A DNA stretch of 64,000 bases from Clostridia bacterium (GTDB taxonomy: Bacteria > Bacillota > Clostridia > Oscillospirales > CAG-272). Positions 43,867 to 53,238 of this stretch are shown one piece after another. The notes beneath the pieces were generated by a model. That model ran no database searches and was not told the origin of the DNA. It was given only the letters and a program-made list of their open reading frames with translations. Within the stretch, counting starts at the first letter, position 1; every line of letters starts with the position of its first letter. The translations under genes and the position numbers were made by a program. Location of the stretch: positions 1-64,000 of the forward strand of contig JAFQOG010000009.1 of assembly GCA_017420755.1 (NCBI GenBank), written 5' to 3'.

Positions 43867-44811
43867 TTACTTCTCTTTTTTGAATAGTCTTTTGATTCTG
43901 CCACGGAAATTCTTCCAAAACGAATTTGATGGCAACTCGTCAAATTTGATTTTTTTGTTTGCTTGAAGCTGCTTTATATATCCAAGCATTTCTTCGGCTG
44001 TTTGGAATCTTGCAGCTGGGTCCTTGCTCATTGCACAAAGAATAATTTGCTCAAGTCCGACTGGGATTGATGAGTTATACTGTCTTGGTGGAACAGGCTC
44101 CTCCTGCATATGCTTAACAAGTATAGTTAAGGACTCTTCCCCCTTGAATGGAGTTTGTCCCGTCGCCAACTCGTACATCATTGCTCCAAGAGAATATATA
44201 TCACTTCTTGTGTCTATGTTTTTCTTTCCTGCTGCTTGCTCTGGGCTCATATAATAAACAGTTCCAACTGCTTTATCTGTTGCTGTTAGGGTTGTCATAT
44301 CAGGGCGCTTTGCAACACCGAAGTCCATGACCTTAACCTTACCGTCCTTCAAGAGCATTATATTTTGTGGCTTAATATCTCTATGGATTATGTGGTTTCT
44401 GTGCGCTTCACCAAGAGCACGCAATATTTGTGCTGAATATCCAATGATTTCATCGGTGCTAAATGGCTTTTTCTTAGCAACCAAATATTCCTTTAGTGTT
44501 ATACCAAAGAGGTATTCCATTACCATATATTTAACTCTGCCGTTTGTTTTTATGTCTTGAACGGCAACTATGTTATTATGCTTTAACTCTCTTGCAATTC
44601 TTGCTTCGTTTGTGAATCTTCTAACTGCTGTTTCGTCGTTTGCCACGTCGTCCTTGAGGATTTTAATGGCAACCACCATGTTGTTTAGATATGTATCTCT
44701 CGCTCTAAAAACAACAGCCATACCGCCACAGCCAAGAAATTTGTCGATAATATATCTGTCTTCAAGGATTTTATTTTCATAATCCAAGTATTTACTGTAA
44801 TCCTTTGGCAT
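43867..44811 (-). CDS. prkC: Ser/Thr protein kinase at the prkC position, without PASTA domains
   Basis: A 314-residue Hanks-type kinase. The glycine loop is LGCGGMAVVFRA, the catalytic lysine lies in VAIKIL, HRDIKPQN is near residue 143, DFGVAK near 163, and GTVYYMSPEQ is in the activation segment. Normal PrkC is 570-700 residues, with a membrane helix and extracellular PASTA repeats that bind muropeptides. Here the protein ends with a basic tail (RGRIKRLFKKEK) just after the kinase domain. The stop is 5 bp before rsgA, and no PASTA-like frame follows. It is therefore predicted to be cytoplasmic and not a direct cell-wall sensor. Partner phosphatase prpC is 13 bp upstream. Confidence 0.9.
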   Translation of the reverse strand: MPKDYSKYLDYENKILEDRYIIDKFLGCGGMAVVFRARDTYLNNMVVAIKILKDDVANDETAVRRFTNEARIARELKHNNIVAVQDIKTNGRVKYMVMEYLFGITLKEYLVAKKKPFSTDEIIGYSAQILRALGEAHRNHIIHRDIKPQNIMLLKDGKVKVMDFGVAKRPDMTTLTATDKAVGTVYYMSPEQAAGKKNIDTRSDIYSLGAMMYELATGQTPFKGEESLTILVKHMQEEPVPPRQYNSSIPVGLEQIILCAMSKDPAARFQTAEEMLGYIKQLQANKKIKFDELPSNSFWKNFRGRIKRLFKKEK

Positions 44812-44824
44812 TTACAAATCCTCC

Positions 44825-45601
44825 TTACATTCTAATTAAAACCGCGGTAATATTGTCATATCCGCCGTTTTTGTTTGCAGTGTCAATGAGTCTTCTAACC
44901 TTCAAATCAAGCTCAACCTGGTCGAGCTTAGATGGGTTGCGCTCATTTGATACAATATTGCAAATCTCCTCATTATCCACCATATTGGTGAGTCCATCCG
45001 TGCAGAAAAGAAGGAAGCTTCCTTCCTCTAATTTCGCCGTGTAAATATCGCCTTCAACGCTAATGTCTGTTCCGACAGCTCTTGTAATAATATTTTTATG
45101 GGTGGAGTTTTCTGCCTCCTCCTTTGACATTGCGCCCATATCAATAAGATATTGAACATAGGAGTGGTCCTTGGTAATTTGTCTTATTGTGTCACCATTT
45201 AGAGTATAAAGACGACTGTCTCCAACATTGATTGCGAAAATGTTTCTATCTATGATAAGAGCGCCAACAAGAGTTGTTCCCATGCTTTTATGGTCCTTGC
45301 TTTGCTTTGCAGCGATGTAAACGTTTTCGTTTGCAACCGCAACGCCCTTTGCAAGAGCTCTTTTTATATCACTGGTGCTTGCCTGCTTATCTCTGTTTTT
45401 GAGATATGGAATTATGAATTGGTCAACGGTGTGAACAAAGGATTCTGCGGCGATTTTCGATGCTTCCTCGCCTCCCTTTGCTCCTCCCATTCCATCGCAA
45501 ACTACACAAAGAGTTGTTTTTTCAGTATATTTACGGAGCATGAAGTTGTCTTGGTTATTGCTTCTTCTCATACCCGTATTTGTACTTGCAGAACAAATCA
45601 T
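44825..45601 (-). CDS. prpC: PP2C-type Ser/Thr phosphatase
   Basis: A 258-residue metal-dependent phosphatase that reverses PrkC phosphorylation. The start is the ATG at 45601 with AAAGGAGG 7 bp upstream; a longer in-frame start would overlap rlmN deeply. The metal motifs are SNNQDN near residue 15, VCDGMGGAKGG near 35, and DGLTNM near 190. It overlaps the end of rlmN by 4 bp (ATGA). Confidence 0.93.
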   Translation of the reverse strand: MICSASTNTGMRRSNNQDNFMLRKYTEKTTLCVVCDGMGGAKGGEEASKIAAESFVHTVDQFIIPYLKNRDKQASTSDIKRALAKGVAVANENVYIAAKQSKDHKSMGTTLVGALIIDRNIFAINVGDSRLYTLNGDTIRQITKDHSYVQYLIDMGAMSKEEAENSTHKNIITRAVGTDISVEGDIYTAKLEEGSFLLFCTDGLTNMVDNEEICNIVSNERNPSKLDQVELDLKVRRLIDTANKNGGYDNITAVLIRM

Positions 45602-46647
45602 TCTCTTTCCTCCTTTGCTTGTCTTCTTAGCTGTCCGCACGATGCGTTTATATCTGAGCCTAATCGGCGTCTTACAGTTGCGTTTACTCCTAAAGACATA
45701 AGTTTATTTTTAAAATTATTTACGTTTTTCGATGTTCCAAGTCCTGTTTCTTTAACCTCGTTTAACGGGATTAAATTTACGTGACATGGGGATTTTATAT
45801 ACTTTTTTAAAATTTTTGCTAATTTAGTTGCCCCCTCCTCGGTATCGTTTTGACCCGAGATAAGAGTATATTCAAACGAAATTCTGCGCGATGTCTTCTC
45901 AAAATATTTTTGGCAAGCATCGAGCAAGGCTTCGATTGGATATTTGTTATTTATAGGCATAATTTTGCTTCTTGTATCGTTATCATATGCGTGAAGCGAA
46001 ATTGACAATGTAATTGGCAACGCCTCGTTTGATAAATCATTGATTCTATCAACCAAGCCACAGGTTGAAACAGATATGTGTCTTAGTCCTATATTAAGTC
46101 CATTTTCATCACTTACAAGGCGTAAAAATTTGATTGTGTTATCGTAGTTATCAAGTGGCTCGCCAATTCCCATCATAACAACATTTGAAATGCGCTCGCC
46201 TGTATCCTTTTCTGCCATAATTATTTGACCGAGCATCTCGGATGGCAAAAGATTTCTTACTCTACCAAGCAAGGTTGATGCACAGAATTTACATCCCATT
46301 CTGCATCCAACCTGTGAGGAAATGCACAAGGTATTTCCATGCTCGTATCTCATAAACACGGATTCTATATATTCTCCATCATATAGCTTAAAAAGATATT
46401 TAACTGTTCCATCAATTTGAGAAACAAGCTTTTTTTCAACAGCCGGCAAGGTCCATAGAAAATGCTCGTCAAGCTTTTTTCTTAATGGCACAGGAATGTT
46501 TGCCATTTCATCTGACCATTTGCCCTTATTTATCCAAGAATATATTTGCTTGGCTCTGAATTTTGGCTCACCTATTTTTATAATTTCTTCCTCAAGCTCT
46601 TTAAAAAAGAGGGATAGAATATCAATTTTTTCAAAGGAATTAGTCAT
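45598..46647 (-). CDS. rlmN: 23S rRNA and tRNA adenine-C2 methyltransferase RlmN
   Basis: A 349-residue radical-SAM enzyme methylating A2503 of 23S rRNA and A37 of some tRNAs. The iron-sulfur cysteines lie in GCRMGCKFCAS near residue 119, and the acceptor cysteine lies near the C-terminus (SDINASCGQLR). MGIGEPLDNYDN and LSISLHA are family motifs. It overlaps rsmB by 8 bp. Confidence 0.95.
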   Translation of the reverse strand: MTNSFEKIDILSLFFKELEEEIIKIGEPKFRAKQIYSWINKGKWSDEMANIPVPLRKKLDEHFLWTLPAVEKKLVSQIDGTVKYLFKLYDGEYIESVFMRYEHGNTLCISSQVGCRMGCKFCASTLLGRVRNLLPSEMLGQIIMAEKDTGERISNVVMMGIGEPLDNYDNTIKFLRLVSDENGLNIGLRHISVSTCGLVDRINDLSNEALPITLSISLHAYDNDTRSKIMPINNKYPIEALLDACQKYFEKTSRRISFEYTLISGQNDTEEGATKLAKILKKYIKSPCHVNLIPLNEVKETGLGTSKNVNNFKNKLMSLGVNATVRRRLGSDINASCGQLRRQAKEERE

Positions 46648-47944
46648 TTTTTCTTCTCATTTTCATAACGTAAAAGCCGTCTGTCAAATTTACGTGTGGG
46701 AAAAATGTATAGCCTCCTTTGATAGATTTTATCTCTCCTATTTCAAAGTCAACCGCTTCAAAATCGGGGTTGGCTTCTAAGAATTTTTCGACATTTTTCT
46801 CGTTTTCGAGCGCGTTTAAGGTGCAGGTGGAATAAACCAAAATGCCACCCTTTTTTACATATTTCGCCGAATTATTTAAAATATCGTACTGAACGCACGG
46901 AAGTGCCATTATATTGTCGATTGGCTTGTATTTTATATCAGGCTTTTTAAAGATAACCCCAAGCCCTGAGCAAGGAACGTCGCAAAGAACCCTGTCAAAT
47001 TTTTCCTTGTATTCTGGCACAAATTCCTTTGCGTTTTGCTCCTTAGTATTTATTATATCGATGCCGAGCCTTTTCGCTCCCTTTGAAATCAAGGATAGCT
47101 TGTTTTCATGAAGGTCGGATGAATAAAGAGCACCCTCGTTTTTCATATCAATAGCCATACTAAAGGTCTTGCCTCCAGGACATGCGCACACGTCTGCTAT
47201 TGTTTCCCAAGCGGTTGCACCGACAACCATAGATGCAATTCTTGATGACTCATCCTGCACAAAGCAAAGCCCCTCATCCAAGTATTTTTGAAGGATGCTT
47301 ATTTGAGCATCTGTCTTTAGTATGTCTTTGGCAATCAAGGATGGGGATATGGAACAGCCCTCTGCCCTTATGCTTTCTAAAAGCTCATTTTCGCTTATCT
47401 TCAAGGTGTTAACCCTTAACGAAATTTGAGATTTTTGTGGTGGCATAGTGGAAAGGGCCTTAGCCACCTCATCACCATATGAGCTTCTAAATATATTAAT
47501 AAGCTCAAGTGGAATGGAATTTTCTATGCTTATTTTTTGCCACTCATCATCTGGCAATGAGTACTTTTTACCTGTTCGAATAAAGCTACGCAGAATTGCA
47601 TTGACAAAACCTTTAGAGCGTTTATCTGCCAAATTAACGCTCTCTGAAACTGCGCTATATTCAGGAATTTTATCTGTAAAAAGAAGCTGATAAAGACCTA
47701 AGCGAAGTATATTTTTTGTTGATAATTCAATTTTGGATGCTGGTATTTTTGAATACTCATCAATTATAGAATCGAGTAAAATCTTCTTTTCTATAACGCC
47801 CAAAAATAAAAGTGTATATAGAGAAATATCGTTCTTTTCCGCCTTTTGTCGAGAAACAACGGTGTTAATTTCAATATTTGAAAAGCTTGACTGGCTTTCC
47901 CACTTAATAAGTGAATTTAACGTTGCTTCCCTTGGGTTGAACAT
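46640..47944 (-). CDS. rsmB: 16S rRNA cytosine-C5 methyltransferase RsmB
   Basis: A 434-residue enzyme for m5C967. The NusB-like RNA-binding domain covers about 1-140, and the SAM-dependent methyltransferase domain covers about 165-434. The two catalytic cysteine motifs are DVPCSGLG and YSTCTLN. The SAM site is ACPGGKTF. It is the normal length, with 19 bp to fmt. Confidence 0.94.
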   Translation of the reverse strand: MFNPREATLNSLIKWESQSSFSNIEINTVVSRQKAEKNDISLYTLLFLGVIEKKILLDSIIDEYSKIPASKIELSTKNILRLGLYQLLFTDKIPEYSAVSESVNLADKRSKGFVNAILRSFIRTGKKYSLPDDEWQKISIENSIPLELINIFRSSYGDEVAKALSTMPPQKSQISLRVNTLKISENELLESIRAEGCSISPSLIAKDILKTDAQISILQKYLDEGLCFVQDESSRIASMVVGATAWETIADVCACPGGKTFSMAIDMKNEGALYSSDLHENKLSLISKGAKRLGIDIINTKEQNAKEFVPEYKEKFDRVLCDVPCSGLGVIFKKPDIKYKPIDNIMALPCVQYDILNNSAKYVKKGGILVYSTCTLNALENEKNVEKFLEANPDFEAVDFEIGEIKSIKGGYTFFPHVNLTDGFYVMKMRRKND

Positions 47945-47963
47945 ATATTTCTCCTTTCTGAAA

Positions 47964-48893
47964 TTATCCTAAGATATCTCCCTTGGCAATTTTTCTGCCA
48001 TTTATAAATGCGCTTGCACTCATTTTGCCCTTGCCCTCTGGCACGACCTCATCAAAAACAATTGTGCCGTCTTGACATTTGACATAAATGCCATTATCAA
48101 GCAAGACAACCTCACCATTTTTGCCACTATATTTATCGCTTGATATATGTGCTCTTGTTACCTTTAAAATTTTTCCATCAGGAGTTTTTGTAAAGGCAAC
48201 CGGAATAGGGGAAAGACCTCTTATTTTATCGTGAACACTCTTTACGCTCGCACCAAAATCAATAAAACAATCAGCCTTTGTTATTTTTTCAGCATAGGTA
48301 AAATTGTCCCCTTGCTTTTTATATGATGCTTGTCCGTTTTTAAAAAGCTCTATTGCTTTTATAAGTCCTTTGCTTGATGCCTCTATCAATTTATCGTGAA
48401 CGGCTTCAAAGTTGTCATTTTCACAAATTTCAACCTCTTCAACCAAAATGACATCGCCAGTGTCAAGACCGACGTCCATTTTCATAATGCTAACGCCTGT
48501 CTTTTCTTCTCCGTCCATTATAGCGCGCTGAATAGGTGCAGCTCCTCGGTATTTAGGAAGAATTGATGCGTGGGCGTTAATGCACGCATATTTTGGGAAA
48601 TCAAGCACATATGATGGCAAGATTTTGCCATAAGCAACAACGATAATAAGCTCAGGCTGAAGCTTTTCTAAAATATCAAGAAATGCGCCATCCTTTAAGG
48701 TTTGTGGCTGATAAATATCGAGTCCTGCTTCAATTGCATATTGCTTAACCGGACTTGGTGTTAAAACCATTCCCCTGCCCTTTGGCTTATCTTGAGTTGT
48801 CACAACGCCAACAATTTCGTTGTCGGTATTTTCGTGTATCGCCTTTAGATTGCACATTGCAAACTCAGGCGTACCCATAAACATTATTCTCAT
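47964..48893 (-). CDS. fmt: Methionyl-tRNA formyltransferase
   Basis: A 309-residue enzyme formylating initiator Met-tRNA. The N-terminal formyltransferase fold has FMGTPEFA at the start, and HASILPKYRGAAPIQRA near residue 108 contains the catalytic His and folate site. The C-terminal tRNA-binding domain begins near 205. Its start overlaps def by 4 bp, so the formylation and deformylation genes are coupled. Confidence 0.95.
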   Translation of the reverse strand: MRIMFMGTPEFAMCNLKAIHENTDNEIVGVVTTQDKPKGRGMVLTPSPVKQYAIEAGLDIYQPQTLKDGAFLDILEKLQPELIIVVAYGKILPSYVLDFPKYACINAHASILPKYRGAAPIQRAIMDGEEKTGVSIMKMDVGLDTGDVILVEEVEICENDNFEAVHDKLIEASSKGLIKAIELFKNGQASYKKQGDNFTYAEKITKADCFIDFGASVKSVHDKIRGLSPIPVAFTKTPDGKILKVTRAHISSDKYSGKNGEVVLLDNGIYVKCQDGTIVFDEVVPEGKGKMSASAFINGRKIAKGDILG

Positions 48894-49360
48894 TCTACCT
48901 CATCGGCTCCTAACATTCTTATAACCTTATCGGTATAAAGTATTCCGTCAAGGTGATCTATTTCGTGGCACATTGCCTTTGCAAGAAGGTCATAGCCTGT
49001 TACCTCGAACTCATTTCCCTCTCTATCCATTGCTCTAACAGTTACACACTCTGGGCGCTTTGTGAGTCCCCATTTACCAGGCAATGAAAGACATCCCTCT
49101 GCCCCCTCCTGCATTCCTGTTTTTCTAACTATACGGGGATTTATAAACTCAAAAAGACCTTCCTCGGTTTCTATTACAACTATTCTTCTTAAAACCCCAA
49201 CTTGAACAGCGGCAAGTCCACAGCCGTTAGCTGCGCGCATAGTTTCCACCATATCGTCAAGTAAGGTTAATATTCTTGGAGTAATCTCTGTAACGGGGCG
49301 ACTTTTCTTGCGTAAAAATTCCTCGTTTTCGGATTCTGTAACTATTTTTAAAACTGCCAT
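48890..49360 (-). CDS. def: Peptide deformylase
   Basis: A 156-residue metalloenzyme removing the N-formyl group from new proteins. The start is the ATG at 49360, with AGGAG 6 bp upstream and the sequence beginning MAVLKIV; a longer frame into priA is not conserved. The three motifs are present: GCGLAAVQVG, EGCLSLPG with the metal Cys, and HEIDHLDG with the metal His and catalytic Glu. Confidence 0.95.
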   Translation of the reverse strand: MAVLKIVTESENEEFLRKKSRPVTEITPRILTLLDDMVETMRAANGCGLAAVQVGVLRRIVVIETEEGLFEFINPRIVRKTGMQEGAEGCLSLPGKWGLTKRPECVTVRAMDREGNEFEVTGYDLLAKAMCHEIDHLDGILYTDKVIRMLGADEVE

Positions 49361-49368
49361 TTTTTCTC

Positions 49369-51870
49369 CTATAAGCTCGATGGGTTGAAATCTATTGAAA
49401 GATGATTTTTCTCCCACGACCTTGAACTATTTGCATATATTTTTGAAAACAATTCACGAAGTGGATTGTTCAGCTTACATTTAATTATTATTCTTTTCCT
49501 ATATTTGCCCTGCGCTTTGTATATTGGTGCCTCAAATGGCCCATATGCTATTGCTGGCAAATTAAGTGCTTTCATTTCTTTTTCAAGCGTTTTAATAATT
49601 TCATTTGAAAAGTCGTTCAACGACTGCTCGTTTGGTGATGTCATTGACACTAAAACTATGTCACAAAATGGTGGGAATTGGTACGCCTTTCGAATTTGTA
49701 TTTCGTTTTCATAAAAGGACTCATAATCCTGACGAGCTGCCAACTGAATTGTCTGCTCGTTTGGTGAGCTTGTCTGAATGATGGCAATGCCCTTGTCCTT
49801 TGACCTTCCTGCTCTTCCCACAACCTGCGTGAGCATAGAAAATGTACGCTCGGCTGCACGGAAATCGCTGGTATAAAGCATTGTGTCAGCAGAAATGACA
49901 CCGACCAAGGTAACAAGTGGGAAATTGTGTCCCTTTGTAACCATTTGTGTTCCTATCAAGACATCTGCCTTTTTATCTCTAAAATCGCCCAAAATTTGCT
50001 CGTATGACGATTTTGATGTGGTTGTATCGGCATCCAAGCGCAACGTCTTTGATTCTGGCATTAGCTTTGAAAGCTCGCTCTCTGCCATTTGCGTACCATA
50101 GCCGATGTAATTAAAATCGCTCTCGCCGCATGTGCATTTGCTTGGAACCTTTGTTCTATATCCGCAGTAATGGCAACGCAAAACACCACTCTTTTCAATT
50201 ACTGAATGAGCGTTTTGTGGAGTTAATTCTGTGTCTATTTTTTTATATGAATGATATGTCAAGGCAACGGAGCAATTTGGACATTCCAAAACCTCGCCAC
50301 AGCTTTGGCAGGATATTGATGAATGGTATCCACGTCTATTTAAAAACAGTATTGACTGCTTGCCATCATCACGCGTTCTTAAAAGATACTCGGCAAGCTT
50401 TATGCTGTATGGACTTGCGTTTCCCCTCGTCCTTTCCTTGCGCATATCGGTGATTAAAACATCAGGGAGAGTTGCCGTGCCGTATCTTGACATCATTTTT
50501 ACAAGAGTATATGTGCCCTCCTTTGCCTTATAAAAGGATTCAAGTGAGGGTGTTGCCGATGCCAAGAGCATAAGTGCATTTGATTTTGCACATCTGAATC
50601 TTGCGACATCGTGTGTATAATATTTTGGATTTGTGTCAGATTTATAGGTATGCTCCTGCTCCTCGTCAATTACAATCATGCCGAGGTTTTTAAGTGGAGC
50701 AAAAACTGCCGAGCGAGTGCCGATAACAATGCTGGCACTGCCGTCTAAAATTCGTTTATAAGTATCAAATCTTTCGCCAGCCGACAAGGATGAATGTATA
50801 ACTGCAACCTTATCCTTATAGTATGAGCAAAAGACCGACACGGTTTGAGGGGTCAAGGAAATTTCCGGAACAAGGATAATAACACCCTTGCCATCATTGA
50901 CAACCTCGTCAATCATTTTTTTGATAACGCTTGTTTTACCACTGCCAGTAACTCCATAAAGAAGCGCGGCTTTTGGCTCATGCGTTTCGTAAAGAGATTT
51001 TAATGTGTCAAGCGCTTCGGCCTGCACCTCGTTTAATTCAATCGGCTTTTCGTTTCCATCTTCCTTCAAAAAAGCATACGGGTCCCGAAAAAGCTCCACC
51101 TTGTAGGTGGTTATAAGCTCTTTTTTAATAAGTGAATCAAGATGGCTCTTTGTTGAATCACAGGCTTCATAAATTTGCTTATCCGACAGCTCGTCATATT
51201 CACAAAGCAGACGCAAAATCTCAGCATGCTTTTGACTTCTTAGCTTAATTGAAGCGCATCCGTCAGCGATTGAAAGCGCCTCATCCTTTGTAACCGACAA
51301 ACAAACTCTGGTTTCATATTTACTCTTATCCTTTTCGTCAACAAAGGTCTCTCGTCTTATAGCGCTTGATTTTATCAGTCTTGCTAAAAGCTGGTGTGAG
51401 TCTCCAAACCTATCGTTTATTTTCTTATAGGTAATGCCGTCTTGATTTTTTATAAAATCATAAAGCTCACAAAGATAGGAATCTATCTTCTTTTCGGTTT
51501 CGAGTGCAAAATAACGCTCCTCTGTCTTTGCCATAATAGCCGAGGGGATAATACATTTGACCGCCTCGCCAATGGTGCAAAGCGTACGAGATTTTAAAAA
51601 GAAGCATAGCTCGAGCATATTTTTGTCGAGCTTAAGATAGCTTGAAAGAACCGATTTAATTGGCTTAATCATGCTACTTGTCACACCGTCCACAGTGCCT
51701 TCATTTGTCACTATTGCGGTTTTGTGTCTATCGCCCTTTCCAAACGGAACGACAACGGTTGCACCAAGTGTTGCCTCCGACCTAAAATCAAGTGGAACAT
51801 AATAGGTATATTCGCAGTCGGCGGAATATGGCACGTCAAGAATATGAACTTTTATATATTCACCGGACAT
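49369..51870 (-). CDS. priA: Primosomal protein N' (replication restart helicase PriA)
   Basis: An 833-residue helicase that reloads the replisome at stalled forks. The N-terminal 3'-DNA-binding domain starts VHILDVPYSADCEYTYYVP. Walker A is GVTGSGKTS near residue 307 and the DExH box is IDEEQEH near 403. Eight cysteines between about 510 and 590 (CQSCGEVLECPNC, RCHYCG, CTCG) form the two zinc sites. GGGAGG precedes the ATG. In many relatives coaBC lies between rpoZ and priA; it is absent here. Confidence 0.95.
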   Translation of the reverse strand: MSGEYIKVHILDVPYSADCEYTYYVPLDFRSEATLGATVVVPFGKGDRHKTAIVTNEGTVDGVTSSMIKPIKSVLSSYLKLDKNMLELCFFLKSRTLCTIGEAVKCIIPSAIMAKTEERYFALETEKKIDSYLCELYDFIKNQDGITYKKINDRFGDSHQLLARLIKSSAIRRETFVDEKDKSKYETRVCLSVTKDEALSIADGCASIKLRSQKHAEILRLLCEYDELSDKQIYEACDSTKSHLDSLIKKELITTYKVELFRDPYAFLKEDGNEKPIELNEVQAEALDTLKSLYETHEPKAALLYGVTGSGKTSVIKKMIDEVVNDGKGVIILVPEISLTPQTVSVFCSYYKDKVAVIHSSLSAGERFDTYKRILDGSASIVIGTRSAVFAPLKNLGMIVIDEEQEHTYKSDTNPKYYTHDVARFRCAKSNALMLLASATPSLESFYKAKEGTYTLVKMMSRYGTATLPDVLITDMRKERTRGNASPYSIKLAEYLLRTRDDGKQSILFLNRRGYHSSISCQSCGEVLECPNCSVALTYHSYKKIDTELTPQNAHSVIEKSGVLRCHYCGYRTKVPSKCTCGESDFNYIGYGTQMAESELSKLMPESKTLRLDADTTTSKSSYEQILGDFRDKKADVLIGTQMVTKGHNFPLVTLVGVISADTMLYTSDFRAAERTFSMLTQVVGRAGRSKDKGIAIIQTSSPNEQTIQLAARQDYESFYENEIQIRKAYQFPPFCDIVLVSMTSPNEQSLNDFSNEIIKTLEKEMKALNLPAIAYGPFEAPIYKAQGKYRKRIIIKCKLNNPLRELFSKIYANSSRSWEKNHLSIDFNPSSL

Positions 51871-51896
51871 AGTCAGCCTCCCTTGAATGTTTTAAA

Positions 51897-52355
51897 TTAT
51901 TCTGCGTCCTCCACTGAGAAGCCAGCATCCTCTTCGTAAACTGTTGTTGCGCCCATTAATTCCTCTGTTGAGATATCATCATCTTCGTCGTCATCTTCTT
52001 CAGCCGCCTTTACATTAGGCTTGAAGTAAACAGGCTCCTCCTTTGGCTCAACATAGTTTTTAATTTCAACCAAGGACTCCTCATATCCCTCGTCCTCTGG
52101 AAGGTAAAGCTCAAATTCGCCCTCCTTCATTTCGCGAAGCGCGTTTTTAACGCTCTTTTCGTCCTTGTATTCCTTCTTTACAGTAACTCCGCCGTCCTTG
52201 CCCTTTTTGTTAGCATAGTAGCTTTGCTCTGCATACTCGTTTGTAATAACACGTGCACACTTAGCGGTTGCCATTGTGATTGAATATTTGTTAAATCTTT
52301 CCTTGCCGTCCTTTTCGGTAGCCTTTAATAATTCTTGAATTGATGGATAAAGCAT
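51897..52355 (-). CDS. rpoZ: RNA polymerase omega subunit with long acidic tail
   Basis: A 152-residue protein. The N-terminal 60 residues match omega (YPSIQELL, FNKYSITMATAKCARVI). A usual omega has 65-90 residues. Here a further segment of about 90 residues includes a Lys-rich part (GGVTVKKEYKDEKSVKNA) and a very acidic end (EEDDDEDDDISTEELM). The extension is in frame with no stop and could contact basic partners. The gap to gmk is 15 bp. Confidence 0.88.
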   Translation of the reverse strand: MLYPSIQELLKATEKDGKERFNKYSITMATAKCARVITNEYAEQSYYANKKGKDGGVTVKKEYKDEKSVKNALREMKEGEFELYLPEDEGYEESLVEIKNYVEPKEEPVYFKPNVKAAEEDDDEDDDISTEELMGATTVYEEDAGFSVEDAE

Positions 52356-52370
52356 TGTATTTCTCCTTGA

Positions 52371-52976
52371 TTATATAAATTTTTCAACAATTGTGCTTGT
52401 ATAAATAGTTTTCTGATGCTCGGCGCAAATTATACCATATATTTCCTCTGCGCATTTGTCGGCACCACCGTCCTCGTTAATAACGGCGTAGTCATATTCG
52501 GGCATTAGCTTGATTTCTTCCTTTGCCCTGTCAAGACGCCATTTAATAACGTCCTCGGTTTCGGTGCCACGCCCACGCAATCTGCTTTCTAAGGAAGCAG
52601 AATCCGGTGGGGTTAGCATAATTGCAACAGCACCACTTATTTTCTTTTTGATTTGCATAGCACCGTCAACCTCGATTTCAAGAATAACGTCTATGCCATT
52701 ATCAAGAGCATTTTGAACCTCTTTTTCAGGAGTGCCATAATAGTTGCCACTGTATGTGGTATATTCAAGCATTTTCCCGTTTTGAATTCTTTGTTCAAAT
52801 TCCTCTTTTGAAATGTAGTAATAATGAACCCCATCAATTTCGCCTGGGCGAGGAGCTCTTGTTGTTGCGGATATGGAGAGCTTTAATTCAGGATGTGCTT
52901 TTAAAAGCTCATTTACAACAGTTCCCTTGCCACTGCCAGCAGGGCCAGATATTATAAATAATAATCCCTTTCTCAT
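52371..52976 (-). CDS. gmk: Guanylate kinase
   Basis: A 201-residue enzyme converting GMP to GDP. The P-loop SGPAGSGKGTVV and the GMP-binding stretch SATTRAPRPGEIDGVHYYY are intact. It overlaps remA by 4 bp. The order remA-gmk-rpoZ is conserved in Firmicutes. Confidence 0.95.
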   Translation of the reverse strand: MRKGLLFIISGPAGSGKGTVVNELLKAHPELKLSISATTRAPRPGEIDGVHYYYISKEEFEQRIQNGKMLEYTTYSGNYYGTPEKEVQNALDNGIDVILEIEVDGAMQIKKKISGAVAIMLTPPDSASLESRLRGRGTETEDVIKWRLDRAKEEIKLMPEYDYAVINEDGGADKCAEEIYGIICAEHQKTIYTSTIVEKFI

Positions 52977-53233
52977 TTTTCTTCTCCGTTATTTTCGTTT
53001 TTGTCATTTAATCTACTTGCCAAAACCTCTGCCGAAAGGGCGCATAAAACAACGTGGTCGGAATCGGTAATTATAACGCACTTAGTACGCCTACCACCCG
53101 TGCAATCGATGATGCGCATATTCTCCTTTGCCTCGGAAACAATCCTTTTTGCAGGAGCTGAATCCGGAGAAACAATGGCGACAATTCTTTGGTCAAGAAT
53201 CATATTGTTAAATCCTAAGTTTACAAATTTCAT
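52973..53233 (-). CDS. remA: RemA-like regulatory protein (DUF370)
   Basis: An 86-residue protein of the DUF370 family (VNLGFNNMILDQRIVAIVSPDSAPAKRIV, split by the motif VAIVSPDSAP). In Bacillus RemA is a DNA-binding activator of matrix and osmoprotection genes. The position between yicC and gmk is the standard one. Confidence 0.9.
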   Translation of the reverse strand: MKFVNLGFNNMILDQRIVAIVSPDSAPAKRIVSEAKENMRIIDCTGGRRTKCVIITDSDHVVLCALSAEVLASRLNDKNENNGEEK

Positions 53234-53238
53234 ATCGC

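Noticed and set aside
43861..43867. Frameshift that removed PASTA repeats from the kinase
   Set aside because: Only 5 bp separate the kinase stop from the intact rsgA start, and no PASTA-like residues are encoded in any frame nearby.
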